From positions 1 through 19,955 of the forward strand of contig JAEWDX010000413.1 of the NCBI GenBank assembly GCA_023389895.1: a stretch of 19,955 bases of DNA, in the 5' to 3' direction. This DNA is from Bacillota bacterium. Its GTDB lineage: Bacteria; Bacillota; Bacilli; Bacillales; Cytobacillaceae. The notes beneath the pieces are model-generated. The model saw nothing but the letters and a program-made list of their open reading frames with translations. It did not search any database and was not told the DNA's origin. Made by a program: the position numbers and the translations under genes. Of this stretch, positions 7,011-13,814 are shown in pieces; within the stretch, counting starts at the first letter, position 1, and every line of letters begins with the position of its first letter.

Positions 7011-7045
7011 ATCCTTGATGGCTACACAGCTTTCAAGGATTTTTT
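7011..7045 (+). terminator. Intrinsic terminator of the lic operon
   Basis: ATCCTTGA (7011-7018) pairs with TCAAGGAT (7033-7040). An inner GCT/AGC pairing is possible, and T5 follows at 7041-7045. It lies 15 bases after the licH stop. Confidence 0.88.
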
Positions 7046-7156
7046 GGTTAAGATTTTATATGTGAAACTGGTCAGAAGAATCAAATCACAGGTGCACGGA
7101 CCGAGGTGGTTTATGGTATATATTCAGATCTAAGCAGACCATTTTTCGCTATTATT

Positions 7157-7185
7157 TTGACGGAGAGAATCGTTTCAAATATGAT
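7157..7185 (+). promoter_or_regulatory. SigA-type promoter of the two-component genes
   Basis: -35 TTGACG (7157-7162), a spacer of exactly 17 bases, and -10 TATGAT (7180-7185). The predicted start is near 7192, about 30 bases before the response-regulator ATG. Confidence 0.78.
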
Positions 7186-7221
7186 GGAAGCAATAAAAAA
7201 TACGATGTTAGGGTGTTTTTG

Positions 7222-7911
7222 ATGAAAATATTTGTAGTGGAAGATGATAAAACAATTGCATCTGGCTTGGAATATTCCTTGCAGCAGGATGGCTTTGAGA
7301 CAATTATTTGTTTCAACGCAGATTCTGCGAAAAAGGTCATTTCTGAGCAGATAGGTGAAATTGATTTATGCTTGTTTGACTTATCATTACCGGATGGCAG
7401 CGGTTATGATTTATGCAGGTTAGTTAAACAAACAAGTGATATACCTGTTATTTTTCTAACGGCTTTAGATGATGAAGTGAATGTTGTTATGGGATTGGAC
7501 ATGGGGGCGGATGATTATATAACAAAGCCGTTTCGGATTCGGGAGCTGTTTTCACGGATTAAGTCAGTTCTGCGCCGCTATAATAAACAATCTCAATTAC
7601 AGCTGAATGGGAATATTGAAATTGAAAATATCCGGATTAATCCTTTGGAGGGCAAGGTTTATAAAAATGGCGAAGAAGTGCTGGTAACCGCATTGGAATA
7701 TCGACTCTTATTAATTTTTGCGAATCATATCGGACAAGTTCTGACGCGAAATCAACTGCTTGAACGGATTTGGGATGTTGCCGGGGACTTTGTCAATGAT
7801 AATACGCTCACTGTTTACATTAAACGCTTGCGAGAAAAGCTGGAGGATAATCCGCAAAATCCGCTGATTATTAAAACGGTGCGCGGCATGGGCTATAAGG
7901 TTGGTGACTAA
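7222..7911 (+). CDS. OmpR/PhoB-family response regulator
   Basis: This is a two-domain transcription factor of 229 residues. The receiver begins MKIFVVEDDK, with the phospho-acceptor Asp53 in LFDLSLPDG, the switch Thr80 (FLTALDDE) and Lys102 (ITKPF). The C-terminal winged helix runs from about 125 to 228, with LTRNQLLERIWD and DNTLTVYIKRLREKL as recognition helix region, then TVRGMGYKVGD. ATG 7222 is chosen over the GTG frame at 7213 because MKIFVVEDD is the usual receiver start and AGGG (7210-7213) precedes it. Its stop is one base before the kinase ATG, so the two are translationally linked. The likely target is the ABC transporter promoter downstream, which carries phased direct repeats suited to an OmpR-type dimer. 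Confidence 0.93.
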   Translation: MKIFVVEDDKTIASGLEYSLQQDGFETIICFNADSAKKVISEQIGEIDLCLFDLSLPDGSGYDLCRLVKQTSDIPVIFLTALDDEVNVVMGLDMGADDYITKPFRIRELFSRIKSVLRRYNKQSQLQLNGNIEIENIRINPLEGKVYKNGEEVLVTALEYRLLLIFANHIGQVLTRNQLLERIWDVAGDFVNDNTLTVYIKRLREKLEDNPQNPLIIKTVRGMGYKVGD

Positions 7912-7912
7912 A

Positions 7913-8917
7913 ATGTGGCGTAATCAAGAAGTCCAGTATTTCATTATAATACTCGGAATCATTTGTTTAGCTGCTACTGGATTGGCCAAAATCCTTCTGT
8001 CGTCTCAGGTGGCTCTGATTGTTTTTATCACTTCCATTGTATTTATTAGCTGCTCGCTTATTTTCACAAAGTGGAGATATCAAGAGATTGCCAAGCTTTC
8101 TAGCTATTTGCGACGTATTAGTAGTGGGGATTATTCATTGGATATCCGGGATAATTACGAAGGGGAACTCAGTATATTAAAAAGCAATATTTATAAAGTG
8201 ACCTTAATGCTTTCAGAGAAAAGTACATTATTACAGCAAGAAAAAATAAGATTAACCGATGCGATTTCAGACATCTCCCATCAGCTTAAAACACCGCTTA
8301 CGTCGATGATGGTCATGGCTGATTTATTATCTGATCCGAAGCTTAATGAAGCGAAACGAGTGGAATTTACTCGTAATATCGGAGTGCAATTAGAAAGAAT
8401 GGAATGGCTTGTCTCTTCTCTATTAAAGCTGTCGAAAATCGATGCGGGAACGGCCATTTTCAAGAAGGATGAGATCTCTTTGAATCAATTGATTGAAAAA
8501 GCGGTTGATCCGATTTTAATTCCGATGGATATTAAAGAGCAGACGCTTAAAGTGACAGAAGATAATAATTCAATCTTTGTTGGCGATCTTAATTGGACTG
8601 TTGAGGCGGTTATTAATCTTTTAAAAAACAGTGTTGAACATACTGAAAACGGCGGAGAAATTTTGATTTCCTTTCTCGAAAATGCTTTATTTACTGAAAT
8701 AACGATAAAGGATAATGGGAAAGGAATCCCGAAAGAAGATCTTCCCTATATTTTTAAACGATTTTATAAAGGAAAGAATGCAAGTGAGGACAGCGTCGGA
8801 ATCGGCCTTGCCATGGCCTACAGTATTATTAAAAGCCAGAATGGTGATATTGAAGTCATAAGCGAATTGGGGAAGGGAACAGAGTTTAAGATAAAATTTT
8901 ATAAACAGGTTATCTAG
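7913..8917 (+). CDS. Membrane sensor histidine kinase with minimal extracellular sensor
   Basis: This 334-residue kinase has two N-terminal membrane helices (about 9-29 and 33-53) joined by only a few residues, so it has almost no external sensor. A HAMP-like linker (LRRISSGDYSLDI) leads to the H-box ISDISHQLKTPLTSM with phospho-His123. The N-box is NLLKNSVEHTENGG (Asn239), G1 is DNGKGIP (267-273), the F-box FKRFYKG and G2 GIGLAMAYSI. Short-loop kinases of this shape commonly sense antimicrobial peptides through a partner ABC transporter (BceS-like logic), and such a transporter follows. ATG 7913 is chosen; the TTG at 7901 overlaps the regulator gene. No terminator is seen after the stop. Confidence 0.92.
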   Translation: MWRNQEVQYFIIILGIICLAATGLAKILLSSQVALIVFITSIVFISCSLIFTKWRYQEIAKLSSYLRRISSGDYSLDIRDNYEGELSILKSNIYKVTLMLSEKSTLLQQEKIRLTDAISDISHQLKTPLTSMMVMADLLSDPKLNEAKRVEFTRNIGVQLERMEWLVSSLLKLSKIDAGTAIFKKDEISLNQLIEKAVDPILIPMDIKEQTLKVTEDNNSIFVGDLNWTVEAVINLLKNSVEHTENGGEILISFLENALFTEITIKDNGKGIPKEDLPYIFKRFYKGKNASEDSVGIGLAMAYSIIKSQNGDIEVISELGKGTEFKIKFYKQVI

Positions 8918-9073
8918 CATTCCATTTCTTGATTGTTATTACTCTACTCGTTAAGTAAGTGTAAATTGTCAGCGCAGTAGCTAATTCGACATAGGTTCCC
9001 GTTTTAGGGATTAAGTATAAGTGCAACTAGTGCCTTCGCCTTTTTTAAGCTCATCAATCGGCAAGTTTCCTTT

Positions 9074-9113
9074 ATGACTAAACTGTCACTTTCAAGTCAC
9101 TTGATAGTCATTT
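9074..9113 (+). promoter_or_regulatory. Predicted response-regulator operator: three 11-bp-phased direct repeats
   Basis: GTCACTT (9085-9091), GTCACTT (9096-9102) and GTCATTT (9107-9113) recur at exactly 11-base intervals with 4-base spacers. That is the 7-4-7 architecture of PhoB/OmpR-class binding sites. ATGACTA (9074-9080) mirrors TAGTCAT (9105-9111). The array ends just upstream of a -10-like TATACT (9122-9127) and occupies the poor -35 region, as expected for an activated promoter. The regulator gene of the right class lies directly upstream. Confidence 0.65.
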
Positions 9114-9121
9114 TAGACAGA

Positions 9122-9127
9122 TATACT
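9122..9127 (+). promoter_or_regulatory. -10 element of the ABC transporter operon
   Basis: TATACT lies 34 bases before the ATPase start. The best -35 match is TTGATA (9101-9106), with a short 15-base spacer inside the direct-repeat array, so the promoter probably depends on an activator. Confidence 0.5.
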
Positions 9128-9160
9128 AAAAACCAACATGAAAACAATGGAGGAATGAAC

Positions 9161-9844
9161 GTGAATATATTACAAATAGAAAATCTGTCTAAAGTTTATG
9201 GCAAGGGAGAAACAGCGGTGAAGGCGCTTGATGATGTTTCCTTCTCGATTAAAAAGGGCGAATTTGTTGTGATTATTGGGCCTTCTGGCTCGGGAAAGTC
9301 TACGTTGCTACATCTATTAGGTGGTGTCGATAGACCGACAAGTGGGAGAGTTTTAGTCGATAATACGGATATTTATCAGCTCAATGAAACACAGCTTGCT
9401 ATCTTTAGGAGAAGGCAAATTGGGCTAATCTATCAGTTTTATAACCTTATCCCAATCTTAACAGTTGAAGAAAATATTACTCTACCAGTGCTGCTGGATG
9501 GTCATAAGGTTGAACAAAAACAGTTTCAAGATATCGTCACCATTTTAGGATTGAATAATCGTTTAACACATTTGCCGAATCAGCTTTCTGGAGGTCAACA
9601 ACAGCGTGTCTCGATTGGCAGAGCACTAGTTAGCAATCCAGCGATTATGTTAGCAGATGAACCGACAGGAAACTTAGATAGCAAGAATAGCAGTGAGATT
9701 ATGGAGCTGCTGAAAATGTTCAACAAGACGTATAATCAAACACTTATTGTCATTACTCATGATGAGCGAATAGCGATGCAGGCCGATCGTGTTATTTCAA
9801 TTGAAGATGGAAGGATGGCCAAGGATAAGGTGATTCGTCCATGA
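9161..9844 (+). CDS. ABC transporter ATP-binding protein (MacB/LolD/SalX type)
   Basis: This cytosolic ATPase drives the adjacent FtsX-type permease. From GTG 9161 it has 227 residues. Visible are Walker A GPSGSGKST (40-48), Q-loop Gln92 in YQFYNLIP, signature LSGGQQQR (142-149), Walker B IMLADE (162-167) followed by PTGNLDS, and H-switch His200. This pattern is characteristic of the antimicrobial-peptide and lipoprotein exporter class. GTG 9161 is preferred because TGGAGGA (9148-9154) is six bases upstream; the ATG at 9155 touches that site, and longer starts run through the operator and promoter. The stop overlaps the permease ATG in ATGA, giving translational coupling. A phased-repeat operator and -10 lie just upstream. 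Confidence 0.93.
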   Translation: MNILQIENLSKVYGKGETAVKALDDVSFSIKKGEFVVIIGPSGSGKSTLLHLLGGVDRPTSGRVLVDNTDIYQLNETQLAIFRRRQIGLIYQFYNLIPILTVEENITLPVLLDGHKVEQKQFQDIVTILGLNNRLTHLPNQLSGGQQQRVSIGRALVSNPAIMLADEPTGNLDSKNSSEIMELLKMFNKTYNQTLIVITHDERIAMQADRVISIEDGRMAKDKVIRP

Positions 9845-12420
9845 ATATTATCAACAAACTAACATTACGACATTTAAAGGAAAACAAAAGAAGAACACTT
9901 GTAACGATAATTGGCGTTATTATCTCGGTGGCAATGGTAACAGCAGTTGCGACTCTCGCTGTCTCTTTTTTGGATTTAATGAAAAGACAAACCATTGCCG
10001 AGAATGGGGAGTGGCATGTTCAATATAAAAATGTTACAGATGATCAGCTTACAGCGATTGAAAAGGATGAAGCAACGAAAAAACTTATTATTACAGATGA
10101 GCTTGGTTACGCGACACTACAAGGTTCAGAAATTAAAAGTAAGCCTTATTTGTTTATCAAGGGCTATAACGAAGTAGGGTTAAAAGAATTTCCAATTAAA
10201 TTAAACGAAGGACGTCTTCCTAAAGCTGAAAATGAGATCATAATTTCAGAAGAGATTGCAGCCAATGCGAAAGTAAATTATAAAATTGGTGATCAAATAA
10301 CAGTAAATATTGGTGATAGACATGCTGATGGTGAAGAAGCTCCACTAACACAATATGATACGCTGCGAAGGTCAGAAGAAGGTGTTAGTGAAATATTAAC
10401 AACTAATCGGACAGAAACGCTTACAGTTGTAGGAACGATTAAGCGACCAACATGGGAGCCTGCTTGGTCACCAGGCTATACTGTTATTACTTATATCGAT
10501 CAAAGTTTGCTAAAAAAAACGGATACGGTTGATGCGATTGTTGTTCTTAATAAAGTGAATAAATCGCTTTATAAACACGCGGAAAAGCTTGCTCACGATA
10601 ATAATATTAAAAAGGTTGGTTTTAATGGTGAATTGCTTCGTTACTATGGCTTAACGAATAATGATAATTTAAGGTCGACGCTTATTTCCTTAACAGCAAT
10701 CATTATGCTAGTCATTATTATCGGTTCCGTGTCTTTAATTTATAATGCCTTTGCTATTAGTGTCTCAGAACGCTCAAGACATTTAGGAATGCTTTCAAGT
10801 GTTGGCGCTACGAAAAAGCAAAAGCAAAATTCTGTGTTCTTTGAGGGTACTATTATTGGTGCGATTAGTATTCCTATTGGCATAATTGCTGGTCTTGTGG
10901 GGATTGCGATCACCTTTCAATTTATTAATTCATTTATAGAAGGAGCTTTAGGTGTGACAGAGAAGCTTCAGATTATTGTTACTCCTATCTCACTAATCGT
11001 CGCATGTACCATTTCAATTGTGACAATCTTTATTTCGACGTATGCCCCGGCGAGAAAAGCTGCAAAAATTTCCGCAATCGATGCGATTCGTCAAACTCAA
11101 GATGTTAAATTATCAGGGAAAATTGTCAAAACATCGAGGCTCGTTCGGAAAATTTTTGGGATAGAGGCGGATCTCGGGCTGAAAAACTTGAAAAGAAATA
11201 GAAGACGATATAAAGCTACTGTCTTTTCACTTGTCATTAGCATTATCCTTTATTTGTCTGTGTCATTTTTTACTGGAAACTTAAAAAAATCAATTGAATT
11301 AACACAGGATGGATTTAATTTTGATATTCAAGTCGCTAATTTTAGTGGAAATATAGCAGAGCTGGAGCCGTTAAAGGATCTTGAATATGTGACGGAATCA
11401 AGTATGATCGAGCAAATAAACTTGAATTCATGGATTAGCAAGGAGGCACTTCCGAAAGAGCTGAAAGAACAAGTGAACCAAGATAAACAGCTTCTTCAGA
11501 ACGGAAAATATAATTATTATGTAAATGTATATGGATTAGATGAGGCAAGCCTTAAAGCTTATGCAAAAGAAGTAGGAGCAGATTTTCAGAAGCTAGAGAA
11601 TTCAAATAACTTATCTGCAATCATCGTAAATAAAGTTTCATATGAGGATAAAAATATCGGTAAAGTGGTTGAAACAAAATCTGTAAACATGACACCTGGA
11701 GAAAAAATAGAATTATCCTATATGGATGATGAAAAAGGAGAACAAAATTATTTAAATGAAGTGGAGATTCATGCAGTAACAGATCAGTTTCCAATGGGGG
11801 TTCGTCCTGCTGTAATCGGAGAAGTAAATCTCATTGTTTCAAAAAATGCCTTATCGCAATTCAATGAAAAGACGGGCTATGGAGTAGGAGCATATTTGTA
11901 CTTGAATAGCTCAAATCCAATGGCAACACAAAAAGCAATTGAAGAAGTGAAGGAATCAAATATGAGTGTGTTTAACGTGCACGAGATGCGAGAACGTGAT
12001 GAACAGATGATTATGCTTGTATCAGTATTTACGTATGGATTCATCGTTTTGATTTCATTAATCTCAGTTGCCAATATATTTAACACGATTTCAACAAGCA
12101 TTTCTTTGCGAAAACGTGAATTCGCAATGTTAAGATCGGTTGGGCTGACACCAGAAGGCTTCAATAAAATGATCAATTTTGAAAGTGCTTTTTACGGGAT
12201 AAAGGCTTTGCTATACGGATTGCCCATTAGTATAGCAACGATGTATGGCATTTACCTATCACTTCGAAACAGCTTTGAATATGGTTTTGAGCTTCCTTGG
12301 ATAAGTATCATTTATGTCATTGCAGCGATTTTTGTCATCGTAAGCTTAGCTATGCTCTATTCGATTAAAAAGATTAAACAGGAGAATATTATTGAGGGCT
12401 TGAAGCAAGAAAATATATGA
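9841..12420 (+). CDS. ABC transporter permease with duplicated FtsX domains
   Basis: This 859-residue membrane protein is the partner of the preceding ATPase. It contains two similar halves. Half one has TM1 (about 20-45), a long external domain (46-280), and TM2-4 (about 282-306, 335-362, 379-401), with the FtsX segment SERSRHLGMLSSVGATKKQ (309-327) after TM2. Half two starts with NLKRNRRRYKATVFSL, TM5 (460-480), an external domain (about 481-720), and TM6-8 (about 722-747, 783-808, 820-843), with the matching LRKREFAMLRSVGLTPEGF. Eight helices with two external domains distinguish it from BceB permeases, which have ten helices and one large loop. It resembles SalY/Vex-like transporters linked to peptide export or immunity. 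Substrate unknown. The start ATG 9841 overlaps the ATPase stop. Confidence 0.9.
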   Translation: MNIINKLTLRHLKENKRRTLVTIIGVIISVAMVTAVATLAVSFLDLMKRQTIAENGEWHVQYKNVTDDQLTAIEKDEATKKLIITDELGYATLQGSEIKSKPYLFIKGYNEVGLKEFPIKLNEGRLPKAENEIIISEEIAANAKVNYKIGDQITVNIGDRHADGEEAPLTQYDTLRRSEEGVSEILTTNRTETLTVVGTIKRPTWEPAWSPGYTVITYIDQSLLKKTDTVDAIVVLNKVNKSLYKHAEKLAHDNNIKKVGFNGELLRYYGLTNNDNLRSTLISLTAIIMLVIIIGSVSLIYNAFAISVSERSRHLGMLSSVGATKKQKQNSVFFEGTIIGAISIPIGIIAGLVGIAITFQFINSFIEGALGVTEKLQIIVTPISLIVACTISIVTIFISTYAPARKAAKISAIDAIRQTQDVKLSGKIVKTSRLVRKIFGIEADLGLKNLKRNRRRYKATVFSLVISIILYLSVSFFTGNLKKSIELTQDGFNFDIQVANFSGNIAELEPLKDLEYVTESSMIEQINLNSWISKEALPKELKEQVNQDKQLLQNGKYNYYVNVYGLDEASLKAYAKEVGADFQKLENSNNLSAIIVNKVSYEDKNIGKVVETKSVNMTPGEKIELSYMDDEKGEQNYLNEVEIHAVTDQFPMGVRPAVIGEVNLIVSKNALSQFNEKTGYGVGAYLYLNSSNPMATQKAIEEVKESNMSVFNVHEMRERDEQMIMLVSVFTYGFIVLISLISVANIFNTISTSISLRKREFAMLRSVGLTPEGFNKMINFESAFYGIKALLYGLPISIATMYGIYLSLRNSFEYGFELPWISIIYVIAAIFVIVSLAMLYSIKKIKQENIIEGLKQENI

Positions 12421-12488
12421 TTTATTCCACGCAAAGAAAGGGAAACATGTTGATTCAGTCACGCAACAGCAGGAAAAAATAAATCGGG

Positions 12489-12535
12489 GGTGTCTCTAGG
12501 TCGGAAGAAATGACTTTGGAGACACCTCTTTGTTT
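12489..12535 (+). terminator. Intrinsic terminator of the ABC transporter operon
   Basis: GGTGTCTC (12489-12496) pairs with GAGACACC (12519-12526). An inner AGGTC/GACTT pairing is possible, and a T-rich tail runs to 12535. It lies between two convergent genes; the minus-strand flank is less T-rich, so it serves mainly the plus strand. Confidence 0.85.
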
Positions 12536-12537
12536 GC

Positions 12538-12951
12538 TTATTCCGCCATTAACATAACTGAGCTTGATTTAATAATCACTTTCACATCAGAACCAACTGC
12601 TAAGTTTAAATCCTCAACTGCTGAAATGGTCACAATGGAAGTAACAGATTGTCCATCAACATCTATAGTGATTTGACTATTTACAGATCCTTTTTCAATC
12701 GCTGTCACTTTTCCCTTTAATTGGTTTCGCGCACTTATTTTTGCTTCACCAACCAGTAACATAATAGAACTTGATTTAATGACCGCTTTCACAGTTGAAC
12801 CAACCTCTAATGCTAAATCTTCTACAGCTGAAAGAGTGATGATAGATGTGATGGATTGTTCCTTTAACTGGACACCAACCTTTGTATTTACGGCTCCTTT
12901 TTCAATAGAAGTAATTTTTCCGGATAATTGATTACGCGCACTTATATTCAT
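12538..12951 (-). CDS. Tandem Mop-domain molybdopterin/molybdate-binding protein (molbindin-like)
   Basis: Mop (TOBE-type) domains bind molybdate or tungstate oxyanions and are found free-standing as molbindins or at the end of ModE/ModC. This 137-residue protein is two near-identical 69-residue copies: SARNQLSGKITSIEKGAVN at residue 4 and SARNQLKGKVTAIEKGSVN at residue 73. Each continues into SAVEDL and an IKSSS-hydrophobic end. This is the ModG-like di-Mop layout, expected to assemble into a cytosolic oligomer storing the anion. There is no DNA-binding or ATPase part. AGAGGAG lies about 10 bases before ATG 12951, and a consensus promoter lies upstream. No modABC or moa genes are in view, so it seems to be a single-gene unit. 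Confidence 0.9.
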   Translation of the reverse strand: MNISARNQLSGKITSIEKGAVNTKVGVQLKEQSITSIITLSAVEDLALEVGSTVKAVIKSSSIMLLVGEAKISARNQLKGKVTAIEKGSVNSQITIDVDGQSVTSIVTISAVEDLNLAVGSDVKVIIKSSSVMLMAE

Positions 12952-13001
12952 AAAAAAACATCTCCTCTTTGCTAAAATATTACTTATTTCGACATAGCTT
13001 C

Positions 13002-13030
13002 AATATAATTAAGCAAAAATGCGAAGTCAA
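13002..13030 (-). promoter_or_regulatory. SigA-type promoter of the Mop protein gene
   Basis: On the minus strand, -35 TTGACT (13030-13025), a 17-base spacer, and -10 TATATT (13007-13002). Just upstream lie a perfect hairpin ATTTTC-GAAG-GAAAAT (13031-13046) and a 12-base palindrome TACTAATTAGTA (13059-13070), possibly an operator. Confidence 0.75.
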
Positions 13031-13107
13031 ATTTTCGAAGGAAAATATACCTATTTATTACTAATTAGTACTAAACATAACAATAAATTCCCAAGCGAAT
13101 TGAAGGT

Positions 13108-13665
13108 TCACTCAAGTAAATTTGATTGTTTTCCATATGAAGCATGTGCAGGAGAATGTCTTCGAAACGATAAGATCAATTCTGCTAAAAAATAAAGCGC
13201 AATAATTGGAGATAGCCAAATCCAAACAGAATCAATTTGTGTATAAATCGAGCGTACGATGGGATGAACCCATTTCAAACAAAAAAGTGCTAAAAATATC
13301 CAGCAGATTGAAAAGGATAAACAAATATGTCCATGAAGTTGCATAGGAATGTCGGAATAATCCCACCATTTGCGATGGAAAAACGTTTGCAGCAGAAGGC
13401 CGCTTACGTATTCGATTAATGTAGGAATAATGAGGCATAGGAAGAGTACAACTAGCCAATGCGTATTTGGTGAAATGAAATAAACTAACATGATGGGGGC
13501 AAACCCATACATTGGCTTAAAAGGTCCCCAAAAGAAACCATCTTTGAAAAATTTTCTAGTCGTTAAAAAGCTATAACTATTTTCAATTAACCACCCAAAA
13601 AAAGCGTAAACGGTAAAATAAAAAATGACAGCTGCTATTCCAGTGAATTCGATCGTGTTTATCAC
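13108..13665 (-). CDS. CmpB-family integral membrane protein (putative ABC-transporter type IV)
   Basis: The 185-residue product has about five hydrophobic segments. It carries the motifs of the CmpB family (named putative ABC-transporter type IV in domain databases): FFGWLIENSYSF, FFWGPFKPMYGFAPI, then KWWDYSDIP and LHGHICLSFSICW. The biochemical role of this family is not established, and no ATPase partner is next to it. The start is GTG at 13665, supported by AGGAGGA (13676-13682) ten bases upstream; no ATG fits. The C-terminus is polar (RRHSPAHASYGK). A -10-like TATAAT lies upstream at about 13730-13735 without a good -35. Possibly a stand-alone gene. Confidence 0.8.
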   Translation of the reverse strand: MINTIEFTGIAAVIFYFTVYAFFGWLIENSYSFLTTRKFFKDGFFWGPFKPMYGFAPIMLVYFISPNTHWLVVLFLCLIIPTLIEYVSGLLLQTFFHRKWWDYSDIPMQLHGHICLSFSICWIFLALFCLKWVHPIVRSIYTQIDSVWIWLSPIIALYFLAELILSFRRHSPAHASYGKQSNLLE

Positions 13666-13796
13666 AGCTAGCTAATCCTCCTTCATGTTGAATCATCTCA
13701 TGAATTAGAATGAGCTAAACTCTGCCATTATATGTAATATTTCCTGTTTTTTCTGTATAGAAATCCGATAGTTCTCTCTATAATTTTGTTTTATCC

Positions 13797-13812
13797 CGCA
13801 TTAACGGGCTGT
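13797..13812 (-). terminator. Weak hairpin after the GGDEF/EAL gene
   Basis: On the minus strand, CCCG and CGGG pair around a six-base loop just after the stop codon at 13815, followed by an A/T-rich but not T-pure tail. This may end the diguanylate/phosphodiesterase transcript. Weak by eye. Confidence 0.35.
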
Positions 13813-13814
13813 TT

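Noticed and set aside
9074..9160. Longer N-terminus of the ABC ATPase
   Set aside because: It would translate through the repeat array, the -10 and the ribosome site; the family N-terminus begins at 9161.
11877..12176. 99-codon minus-strand frame inside the permease gene
   Set aside because: It is antisense to the well-supported permease and shows no family motif.
13730..13735. Promoter for the CmpB-family gene (TATAAT on the minus strand)
   Set aside because: The -10 is perfect, but no acceptable -35 is found at 16-18 bases, so it was not listed as a feature.
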